A stretch of DNA of 6,180 bases from CAINEC01 sp046303115 (GTDB lineage: Bacteria; Bacteroidota; Bacteroidia; AKYH767-A; OLB10). The notes below the pieces were generated by a model. That model ran no database searches and was not told the origin of the DNA. It saw only the letters and a program-made list of their open reading frames with translations. Position numbers and translations under genes: made by a program. Below, one piece after another: positions 1-5,625 of the stretch. How positions within the stretch are numbered: the stretch's first letter is position 1; each line of letters opens with the position of its first letter. The stretch is from NCBI GenBank assembly GCA_046303115.1, contig JBKCGZ010000029.1, positions 1 through 6,180 on the forward strand, given 5' to 3'.

Positions 1-546
1 ATCCAATTTCCATGGCCAGGTATGTTAAGAACCACTTATGGAGATCATGAACGATGCAGAACAACTTATTTTAGCACTTACGATAATTTATACTTTACTG
101 GTGATGGTTGTAAACGCGACTATGACGGTTATTACCGAATAATTGGAAGAGTAGATGATGTTATCAATGTGAGTGGTCACCGATTAGGAACAGCAGAAGT
201 TGAGAATGCCATTAATGAACATATTCACGTGATTGAATCGGCGGTGATTGGTTATCCACACGAAATTAAAGGACAGGGTATATACGCTTACGTTATATGC
301 GATCATTTACCAGCTGATGAACATACAACTCGCAAAGAAATTTTAGAAGTGGTAAGCAAAGTAATTGGTCCTATTGCTAAGCCCGACAAAATACAGTTTG
401 TAACGGGATTACCTAAAACTCGATCAGGTAAAATCATGCGAAGGATTTTAAGAAAAGTAGCAGAGAACGATTTAAGCAATTTAGGTGATACGAGTACTTT
501 GTTAGACCCAAGTGTGGTAGATGCAATTATTGCAGGGGCTTTATAA
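1..546 (+). CDS. acs: Acetyl-CoA synthetase (AMP-forming), C-terminal part, 5' end outside the window
   Basis: The enzyme activates acetate with ATP and CoA to acetyl-CoA, AMP and pyrophosphate in the cytoplasm. The frame is open from base 1 and ends at TAA 544-546, giving 181 residues, about the last 28% of a protein usually near 650 residues. Visible in order (fragment numbering) are WPG near residue 5, YGDHER, TGDG (33-36) at the end of the large adenylation domain, the hinge and A8 motif GRVDDVINVSGHRLGTAE (49-66), and PKTRSGKIMRR near the C-terminus. Lys144 of the fragment (bases 430-432) matches the catalytic lysine that protein acetyltransferases acetylate to switch off Acs in enterobacteria (Lys609 in Salmonella). 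The tail NLGDTSTL is also typical of Acs. This is near-textbook similarity across the fragment, so propionyl-CoA synthetase is a less likely alternative. The promoter and N-terminus are not in the window. Confidence 0.97.
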   Translation: MQFPWPGMLRTTYGDHERCRTTYFSTYDNLYFTGDGCKRDYDGYYRIIGRVDDVINVSGHRLGTAEVENAINEHIHVIESAVIGYPHEIKGQGIYAYVICDHLPADEHTTRKEILEVVSKVIGPIAKPDKIQFVTGLPKTRSGKIMRRILRKVAENDLSNLGDTSTLLDPSVVDAIIAGAL

Positions 547-548
547 TG

Positions 549-588
549 TGCTAATTTGCTAATTTGCCAATGGGCTATACTGCTAATC
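549..588. repeat. Degenerate 8-bp tandem repeat, five units
   Basis: Starting two bases after the acs stop codon there are five consecutive 8-base units: TGCTAATT, TGCTAATT, TGCCAATG, GGCTATAC, TGCTAATC. The first two are identical and the others share most of the TGCTAAT core. The array lies wholly in the 117-bp spacer between acs and the next gene. I recall similar short TGCTAAT-type arrays between genes in other Bacteroidota genomes, but I could not check this here. No hairpin or U-tract accompanies it, so it is not a terminator. No function is proposed. Confidence 0.6.
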
Positions 589-663
589 AAATTATTTCAG
601 TAGCTTTATTGCTGCCAAATTATAAGCATTTACAAACGTTTAATTACTAACACATCAACTCCT

Positions 664-1185
664 TTGAAAAAGAATTACTCCCTACTCATCCTGATAGTTT
701 TTACGACCACGTTTGCATTTGGGCAAAAAAAAGAAAAGAAAAACCCCGACACATACATCTTCAAAGAAACATTACTTCAATCGTTGGTGGAAAATGATGA
801 AGCTATTTTTCTAACGCTGGCGCCTGCACGAAATGATATAGACACAGCAATCAAATATTTTGATGAACCAAAACAAATTTCTTCCAAAGGTGCGGACTCG
901 CTATTTTCAGTGCTCCAAGAAAAAGCAGGCGATAATTTTAAAACGCTACAAAAGTTTGGAACGGTAAACAATATCGACTGGACCATGATTTCAGAAGATA
1001 GTTTAGTAGCAGAACCCAAAAAGAAATTGGAAAATGAATTCCCTACTTTACGTTTTAAATATTACTTCACCCATTTAGGCGAACACTATTATTTTTCAAC
1101 AACTCGTCTATTGCTTATCAATAATCATTGGGTATTAACGAACGGGGTGCGCTTAAAGAAAGTGATTACTACTTCCGAAGAATAA
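664..1185 (+). CDS. Secreted protein of unknown function (173 aa, TTG start)
   Basis: I do not recognise this family. The N-terminus is a clear Sec signal peptide: Lys-Lys at residues 2-3, a hydrophobic core at about 6-19, and likely cleavage near the AFGQ stretch (18-21), followed by a Lys-rich segment (22-26). There is no Cys at the cleavage site, so it is not a lipoprotein. The mature part of about 150 residues is mixed helix and strand. Its C-terminal third (about 129-167) alternates aromatic and hydrophobic residues and includes an INNHWVL stretch, as in small beta-sheet domains of the NTF2-like or cystatin-like kind; that fold is a guess. The start must be TTG 664-666: the frame is open back to a TAG at 601-603 with no ATG or GTG between, and the first internal Met is residue 108. 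It could be co-transcribed with acs, since no terminator is visible in the spacer. The stop codon TAA (1183-1185) runs into the shared hairpin. Confidence 0.8.
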   Translation: MKKNYSLLILIVFTTTFAFGQKKEKKNPDTYIFKETLLQSLVENDEAIFLTLAPARNDIDTAIKYFDEPKQISSKGADSLFSVLQEKAGDNFKTLQKFGTVNNIDWTMISEDSLVAEPKKKLENEFPTLRFKYYFTHLGEHYYFSTTRLLLINNHWVLTNGVRLKKVITTSEE

Positions 1186-1210
1186 AAAAAGGACTGATCA
1201 CTCAGTCCTT
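1184..1210 (-). terminator. Intrinsic terminator of the dioxygenase/TPR unit, possibly working both ways
   Basis: A perfect 9-bp stem (AAGGACTGA at 1189-1197 and TCAGTCCTT at 1202-1210) closes a 4-base loop. On the minus strand the stem is followed by a run of T (complement of A1184-1190), the classic Rho-independent layout, only 5 bases after the stop codon of the 1216-1875 gene. On the plus strand the same hairpin follows the stop of the 664-1185 gene at once, but its downstream side has only TT and then mixed AT bases, so rightward termination is probably weaker. Confidence 0.88.
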
Positions 1211-1215
1211 AACTA

Positions 1216-1875
1216 TTATTGCGTTTTAGCCATTGAGCGCTTTACTTCGTCGGTGCCCCAATGTGGTTTTAAAAACTCTTCCGATTTATTCGCTTTTAAT
1301 CCATCGCTTGCTAACTTATAATTTTTAGCAGCTTCTTTTTTATTGCCTGCTTTCAAAAGCTCATCCCCTTCTACTAAATATAATCGAGGATTGGTAGCAT
1401 CCATCTTTTTTGCATCGGCAATTAGCTTTTTAATCTTCGCTTTGTGATCAGCTTCTAATGAATCATTATGATTAGCCATCAAACGTAAAATATGCGCCTT
1501 CAAAATTAATGGCTCCGCATCTTTCGGACTTATCTTAATTGCCTTTTCAGAAAACGCTAATGCACGTGAGTAAATATCTTGCTTTCTCAATGAATCGAAA
1601 TATAAAAAACCTGCCTCCGCATCAATATAAGCAGCATAGTATTGTCCGTAATAGTTTGTTGTATCCGATTGTGCTAATCGATCAAACCCTTCGTAAATCT
1701 TTGCTTTTAATTGTTCATTTGAACAGGTGTCCCAAACATTCACATAACGCTCTAACGCGCGTTGTATGCGATTACTCGTCATAGGAGGACGCTTTAATTC
1801 TTGCTTTGGTGCTTGTGCACTTACACTCATTTGCAAACATAACAGCACTAACACTGCACTTACTTTTTTCTTCAT
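1216..1875 (-). CDS. Secreted TPR-like repeat protein, function unknown
   Basis: The protein has 219 residues with a Sec signal peptide: KKK at 2-4, a hydrophobic core at 7-16 and an SVSAQA cleavage region around 17-22. There is no lipobox Cys at the cleavage point, although Cys13 lies in the core. The mature chain is almost all helical. Segments around 75-115, 119-160 and 162-195 look like TPR-type helix pairs: a helix ending in an AFSEKAIKISPKDAEP-like linker, then NPRLYLVEGDELLKAGN followed by EAAKNYKLA. TPR arrays usually bind other proteins or peptides, and this one would act in the periplasm. It lies 5 nt after the tryptophan 2,3-dioxygenase gene on the same strand, with no room for a promoter, so the two are very probably one mRNA ending at the hairpin just downstream. 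Nothing in the protein points to tryptophan chemistry, and the linkage may be only transcriptional. Confidence 0.87.
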   Translation of the reverse strand: MKKKVSAVLVLLCLQMSVSAQAPKQELKRPPMTSNRIQRALERYVNVWDTCSNEQLKAKIYEGFDRLAQSDTTNYYGQYYAAYIDAEAGFLYFDSLRKQDIYSRALAFSEKAIKISPKDAEPLILKAHILRLMANHNDSLEADHKAKIKKLIADAKKMDATNPRLYLVEGDELLKAGNKKEAAKNYKLASDGLKANKSEEFLKPHWGTDEVKRSMAKTQ

Positions 1876-1880
1876 TACGA

Positions 1881-2837
1881 TTAGTTTTTAAATAAATCTT
1901 CTACCCAGGCTTTTCCCCAATTTTCTAAGTCTTCCTGCAACCAAAGTTCGTGATAAAAAATTCTTTTTTGAAAACGAGGAGGTAAATATTTTTGCCAGTT
2001 CGTGCCACCTGTCGCAGCAATATCAACCGGATCTTTTTGTAAGTAACGTACAGCCGATTTATAATGCGACAATGGCCAGTTAATATTCACATTCACATCT
2101 AACTGCTTTAATAATTTAATCAACTTTTCATTCTGCTGATCTTCCGCCGAAAGCTTTTTATATTGCGATAATAAATTCACTCCCTCCATGGATTTTGCAA
2201 GAGTAATTAACTGCGTCGAATATTTTTCTTCAAACTGATTTAACGTAAGCGTTTTTTTCCCAGTTGCTAATTCAGTTGCTCCCGCCTTCCAGTAAATATG
2301 CTCAAACATTTCTTCTACGCTTGAACTCTTACTATTTATTTTTTCTCTAACATCTTTTGAAACTAATCTTTCAAATTCAGTTGAATAAATTTCAATGCTA
2401 CGGTACTGCGCCGACTGAAATCCAGATGCAGGCAATAAGCTCATACGAAACTTTTGAAATTGCTCTGGCTCCATGCCATCCACCATAATCGAAAATGAGT
2501 CGGTTAACGCCACGAAATAACGATTAATGCGCTGTAACTTTTGAATCATCAAATCAACAGTAACATTTTTCGCATGACTAATTTGCTTGAATTCATGAAT
2601 GGCTAACTTAAAATATAATTCCGTAATCTGATGATACATGATGAATACTTCCTCATCAGGAAATTTCGTTTTAGGCGATTGTAAACTTAACAAGGTATCA
2701 AGATGAATATAGTCCCAGTAAGTCAAATAATCAGCATATAACAACCCATCAAGGTAAGATGTTAAATCCTGCCCCATGGCATTAAACTTCTCTTCCAGAA
2801 GCTTAATTCTACTTTCAATGTTTTCAGGTAAACTCAT
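1881..2837 (-). CDS. kynA: Tryptophan 2,3-dioxygenase (haem enzyme, divergent Bacteroidota type)
   Basis: This cytoplasmic haem enzyme oxidises L-tryptophan to N-formylkynurenine, the first step of the kynurenine pathway. Family landmarks across the 318 residues are YHQITELYFK (68-77), matching the THQAYELWFK helix whose His (here His69) is the active-site base in the Xanthomonas enzyme; FRMSLLPASGFQS (130-142), matching the FREYLSPASGFQS segment whose Arg (here Arg131) holds the substrate carboxylate; and His258 in LSHYKSA, the likely proximal haem ligand. ATGGTNW (275-281) takes the place of the GTGGSSG substrate loop. The length is slightly above the usual 280-300 bacterial residues. The C-terminal third is clearly diverged, so the family is secure but substrate range less so. 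It is the first gene of a two-gene unit. A -7 box lies 4 nt before the ATG. The next Met (residue 21) is an alternative start that would keep every motif. Confidence 0.9.
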   Translation of the reverse strand: MSLPENIESRIKLLEEKFNAMGQDLTSYLDGLLYADYLTYWDYIHLDTLLSLQSPKTKFPDEEVFIMYHQITELYFKLAIHEFKQISHAKNVTVDLMIQKLQRINRYFVALTDSFSIMVDGMEPEQFQKFRMSLLPASGFQSAQYRSIEIYSTEFERLVSKDVREKINSKSSSVEEMFEHIYWKAGATELATGKKTLTLNQFEEKYSTQLITLAKSMEGVNLLSQYKKLSAEDQQNEKLIKLLKQLDVNVNINWPLSHYKSAVRYLQKDPVDIAATGGTNWQKYLPPRFQKRIFYHELWLQEDLENWGKAWVEDLFKN

Positions 2838-2841
2838 GCTT

Positions 2842-2849
2842 CAAAAATA
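2842..2849 (-). promoter_or_regulatory. Candidate Bacteroidota -7 promoter box for kynA
   Basis: The minus strand reads TATTTTTG here, an exact match to the TAnnTTTG consensus recognised by the primary sigma factor of Bacteroidota. Four bases (AAGC) separate it from the ATG at 2837. Because this box normally ends about 4 nt before the transcription start, the mRNA would begin at or within the start codon. I found no TTG/TTTG -33 element at the expected distance, which lowers confidence. Confidence 0.4.
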
Positions 2850-2896
2850 CTATTTCCGCTCGAATATTTGCCCACGACTGATAAAGATTAGTCCAT

Positions 2897-2923
2897 AAAA
2901 AAAGCCGACTCTAAGGCCGGCTT
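2897..2923 (-). terminator. Intrinsic terminator of the zinc metallopeptidase gene
   Basis: The arms AAGCCG (2902-2907) and CGGCTT (2918-2923) form a GC-rich 6-bp stem that extends past one mismatch by a C-G and a T-G pair. On the minus strand the stem is followed by seven T (complement of A2897-2903). It lies about 20 bases after the stop codon of the 2945-3619 gene and isolates kynA from read-through. Confidence 0.85.
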
Positions 2924-2944
2924 CCTATTTTTTATCGGTTGAAA

Positions 2945-3619
2945 TTAATTTCTTCTTCCACCCATGTAAATCATGATGTAGTAAAGCAATGTTGCGATCG
3001 ACGCAATAGCAGCTACTACATAGGTCATGGCTGCCCACCATAAAGCATCTTTTGCATTTTCATGCTCTTGTCTTGTTGAAACTCCTGACGATTCTAACCA
3101 TGCTAAGGCGCGGTTACTTGCATCGAATTCCACAGGCAATGTTACTAAACTAAATAAGGTAGTTGCAGCAAATAAACAGATTCCAATTAACAATAAACTT
3201 GGGAAAGTATTAATAGTTAAAATTCCTGCTAATAAAATCCAGTGCATCCAACCTGAAGCGACACTTACAATAGGAACCAACGTTGAGCGAAGCTGTAACA
3301 TGCTATATGCTGTTGCATGCTGAACAGCGTGACCACATTCGTGAGCAGAAACTGCCGCCGCTGCTGCGTTTTTTCCGTAATATACACCCTGACTTAAATT
3401 TACTGTTTTATCTGCAGGGTTGTAGTGATCTGTTAACTGACCTTCAACACAAATTACTTTTACATCATAAATTGCATTGTCGCGAAGCATCTTTTTCGCA
3501 ATCTCTTCACCTGATAAATCAGAACTGATTGGTGTTTGAGAGTATTTTTCAAACTTACTCTTTAAACGAGCACTAACCATCCAACCAATGGCCATAAAAA
3601 TGAGTGATAAAATTAACAT
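2945..3619 (-). CDS. YugP-type membrane zinc metallopeptidase
   Basis: A 224-residue member of the neutral zinc metallopeptidase family named after Bacillus YugP (Zn_peptidase_2). Residues 1-17 form an N-terminal membrane anchor. A soluble segment carries QLTDHYNP (61-68) and KTVNLSQGVY, both typical of the family. The zinc site HECGH (93-97) lies in an AAAAAVSAHECGHAVQ helix; Glu164 in LPVEFDAS is the probable third ligand. Hydrophobic stretches at about 126-162 and 193-217 are membrane segments, so it is an inner-membrane protein. Substrates are not established for this family; membrane-protein quality control is an inference. I chose the ATG at 3619 because it gives the family's usual MLI... 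anchor start. The frame extends to a TTG at 3685, but that codon lies inside a -7 promoter box and the added 22 residues are polar and atypical. It appears to be a single-gene unit with its own promoter and terminator. Confidence 0.92.
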   Translation of the reverse strand: MLILSLIFMAIGWMVSARLKSKFEKYSQTPISSDLSGEEIAKKMLRDNAIYDVKVICVEGQLTDHYNPADKTVNLSQGVYYGKNAAAAAVSAHECGHAVQHATAYSMLQLRSTLVPIVSVASGWMHWILLAGILTINTFPSLLLIGICLFAATTLFSLVTLPVEFDASNRALAWLESSGVSTRQEHENAKDALWWAAMTYVVAAIASIATLLYYIMIYMGGRRN

Positions 3620-3682
3620 GTTTTTATTTTTTTGAGTTATACGTTTGATTTGGTAATTTATTGTGTTATTTGAGTTAACAAA

Positions 3683-3690
3683 CAAATTTA
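3683..3690 (-). promoter_or_regulatory. Candidate Bacteroidota -7 promoter box for the zinc metallopeptidase
   Basis: The minus strand reads TAAATTTG, an exact TAnnTTTG match, in the 90-bp AT-rich gap after the ABC permease gene. It predicts a start near 3679 and a leader of about 60 nt before the ATG at 3619. A TTG at 3717-3719 on the minus strand lies 26 bases upstream, somewhat farther than the usual -33 spacing, so that element is doubtful. Confidence 0.5.
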
Positions 3691-3709
3691 ATAGATAAAT
3701 GTTAAATAT

Positions 3710-4822
3710 TTACTCCCAACGAAAGACTTTTACCGCAACAAAATAAATGATTACTCCCCAAAGCATAATAACTCCTAATTGATAGGTAATATCCATCAAA
3801 CCAGCACCTTCAAATGCTACTTTACGCATGGCATCATTCAAATAAGTAAGCGGTAGAATTTTACAAACGGGTTGTAACCAAGAAGGAAAATTTTCAATTC
3901 CAAAGAAAGTTCCAGATAGTAAAAACTGCGGCAGCGTGACAATATTTGCCAATGGCGGAATCGTTCCTTCATTCTTCGCAATTCCAGAAACTACAAATCC
4001 GAAGCCCATAAATACAATTAATCCGATAGCGGATAAAATAATCATATCAACAAAGGTGGTGAGTCCGTTAACGAGCGTAAACCCGAAAGCATAATGCCCT
4101 AATAAAATTAAGAACATGGCGCCTAACAACGCAAAAACCATTCTTGCTAATGCTTCTCCTAAAACGATAAAAGGACGTTTAATAGGAGTTGCAAAAAATC
4201 GTTTGATAACTAATGTCTGACGTAAATTAAAAAATACGAATGCTGTTCCGAATACTCCCGTACTTAGCAATGAAAAACCTAATTGTCCCGGCAAAATAAA
4301 ATCAATTGTTTCGTAAGTTCTTCCTTGTAATTGCTGCTGTTGGATCGTTGCCATCGGCTGAGAAATATTAGCAGCCTTCAAGTTTAACTTATCAATCAAA
4401 TGTTCTAACATCGATTTTACAATCACCCCTTTTTCGCCAGATGCCATTGTTGTATAAAGCTGGACGTTATAAGTAGAATCACTGTTTGATTTTTGAATAT
4501 TGATGATAGCATCCAAATCACCTTTAAATATTTTTACGCGTTGCGTTGCCGTATCCATATCATGCTGAACCGAAAATGCAGGATTAGAAATCATTCCAAT
4601 ATAAATCGGATTATTCGTATCGCAATCAGGCGATAATGCCACATCTAATGAAACACTTCCACCTTTTAAAAATCCGAATACGGTAATAAATATTAGAGGA
4701 AACACCAACGTAAATATCACCGCCGAAGGACTTCTTGTAATAGAACGAAAGCTTGCTTTTGAAATGGCAAGCATGGCTTTCACTTGACTATAATTTTGGT
4801 TGTTATTCATCTCTCCATTCAT
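3710..4822 (-). CDS. ABC-2 type exporter permease
   Basis: The 370-residue inner-membrane half of an ABC exporter. A cytoplasmic N-terminus leads into TM1 (about 34-53). An extracytoplasmic domain of roughly 120 residues (about 54-173) follows, then five more hydrophobic segments near 174-199, 222-247, 255-280, 288-307 and 346-366. The segment LPQFLLSGTFF (298-307) and the following LPLTYLNDAMR (324-333) are characteristic of ABC-2 permeases of the drug and antibiotic export type (YhhJ/DrrB-like). The substrate cannot be told from sequence. The start is the ATG at 4822, overlapping the ATPase gene by 20 bp. A second ATG at 4810 (residue 5) would reduce the overlap to 8 bp and is equally plausible, as GGAGAG lies directly before it. 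Either way translation is probably coupled to the ATPase. No clear terminator follows the stop at 3710. Confidence 0.92.
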   Translation of the reverse strand: MNGEMNNNQNYSQVKAMLAISKASFRSITRSPSAVIFTLVFPLIFITVFGFLKGGSVSLDVALSPDCDTNNPIYIGMISNPAFSVQHDMDTATQRVKIFKGDLDAIINIQKSNSDSTYNVQLYTTMASGEKGVIVKSMLEHLIDKLNLKAANISQPMATIQQQQLQGRTYETIDFILPGQLGFSLLSTGVFGTAFVFFNLRQTLVIKRFFATPIKRPFIVLGEALARMVFALLGAMFLILLGHYAFGFTLVNGLTTFVDMIILSAIGLIVFMGFGFVVSGIAKNEGTIPPLANIVTLPQFLLSGTFFGIENFPSWLQPVCKILPLTYLNDAMRKVAFEGAGLMDITYQLGVIMLWGVIIYFVAVKVFRWE

Positions 4823-5567
4823 GGCCTGTCAGTGATAAAAACACGTCTTCTAAATTTGCTTTTTTTACTTCTTTCTTTCGCTCGAAGCCGGAAGCTACTA
4901 ATTGATCAATTAACGCATCCGGGGTGTCTAACGCAATAATTTTCCCTGCTTCCATCACAGCAACGCGATCACATAATTGCTCTGCTTCATCCATGTAGTG
5001 CGTGGTAATCACAACCGTTGCTCCTTCATTGCGCACATTCCTGATTAAGTCCCAAAGATTTCTACGCGCCTGCGGATCAAGTCCTGTAGTAGGCTCATCT
5101 AAGAAAATAATTTTCGGTTGATTGATTAACGTTGTTGCAATTGAAAATCGTTGTTTTTGTCCGCCGGATAACTCTTTGAATTTTGCTTTTGCTTTATCTT
5201 CTAATCCAACTTTCGCCAACATTTGCATCGGATTAATTTCACGGTTATACAATCCAGCAAACAACACTAACAATTCAACTAAAGTTAAACTTGGATAATA
5301 TCCAGCAGCCTGCAATTGCACACCAATTAATTGTTTGATATCATTTGCCTGTGTCTCGATATTTAATCCGCAAACCATGACTTGTCCCCTTGATTTTTCT
5401 CTTAACGTTTCGATGATTTCGAGCGTGGTTGTTTTACCTGCGCCATTCGGACCAAGAATACCGAAGATTTCGCCTTCTTGCACCTCGAAAGAAATTCCTT
5501 TCACCGCATGAAAGGATTCATATTTCTTTTCAAGATTACTGACTTGAATAATACTTTTTATTTGCAC
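4803..5567 (-). CDS. ABC exporter ATP-binding protein (GTG start)
   Basis: The 254-residue cytoplasmic ATPase that drives the permease encoded next to it. All nucleotide-binding motifs are intact: Walker A GPNGAGKT (39-46), a Q-loop in GVQLQ (82-86), signature LSGGQ (133-137), Walker B IIFLDEP (153-159), D-loop GLDP (162-165) and switch His190 in TTH. The tail NLEDVFLSLTG is typical of ATPases paired with ABC-2 exporters of the CcmA/DrrA class. The start is GTG 5567-5565: an in-frame stop lies four codons upstream (TAA at 5579-5577), there is no ATG between, and the first internal Met (64) falls after Walker A. The gene ends inside the permease reading frame. A perfect -7 box 4 nt before the GTG suggests that the pair has its own promoter, separate from the receptor gene upstream. 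Confidence 0.95.
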   Translation of the reverse strand: MQIKSIIQVSNLEKKYESFHAVKGISFEVQEGEIFGILGPNGAGKTTTLEIIETLREKSRGQVMVCGLNIETQANDIKQLIGVQLQAAGYYPSLTLVELLVLFAGLYNREINPMQMLAKVGLEDKAKAKFKELSGGQKQRFSIATTLINQPKIIFLDEPTTGLDPQARRNLWDLIRNVRNEGATVVITTHYMDEAEQLCDRVAVMEAGKIIALDTPDALIDQLVASGFERKKEVKKANLEDVFLSLTGHEWRDE

Positions 5568-5571
5568 GTGG

Positions 5572-5579
5572 CAAAGTTA
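5572..5579 (-). promoter_or_regulatory. Candidate Bacteroidota -7 promoter box for the ABC exporter genes
   Basis: The minus strand reads TAACTTTG, an exact TAnnTTTG match, in the 58-bp gap after the TonB-dependent receptor gene. Only CCAC separates it from the GTG start codon, the same 4-nt spacing seen at kynA, so transcription would begin at or next to the start codon. No -33 TTG is visible at the usual distance; the upstream bases are AT-rich. Confidence 0.4.
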
Positions 5580-5625
5580 GAATTTAAAAAATGACCGCAG
5601 TTAAATTTTCGTAAAATATTCCGAA

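Noticed and set aside
601..608. TAGCTTTA, considered as a -7 box for the 664-1185 gene
   Set aside because: It misses the final G of TAnnTTTG and has no supporting -33 element; co-transcription with acs is equally likely.
599..615. Imperfect hairpin in the acs downstream spacer, considered as an acs terminator
   Set aside because: The stem needs wobble pairs and no T-run follows it.
303..1784. Antisense frames opposite acs (303-590), the secreted protein (777-1019) and the TPR gene (1539-1784)
   Set aside because: Each is the shadow of a better-supported gene, with no domain or convincing start region.
3027..3528. Two overlapping plus-strand reading frames opposite the zinc metallopeptidase
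   Set aside because: They lie antisense to a well-conserved gene, lack recognisable domains, and contain low-likelihood Cys- and His-rich translations.
3703..3712. Palindrome TAAATATTTA over the permease stop codon, considered as an operator
   Set aside because: A 10-bp all-AT palindrome is common in this base composition and it is not repeated elsewhere in the window.
5605..5617. Short inverted repeat ATTTT-CGT-AAAAT after the receptor gene, considered as its terminator
   Set aside because: The stem is only five A-T pairs, has no GC and no following T-run, and is expected by chance in such AT-rich DNA.
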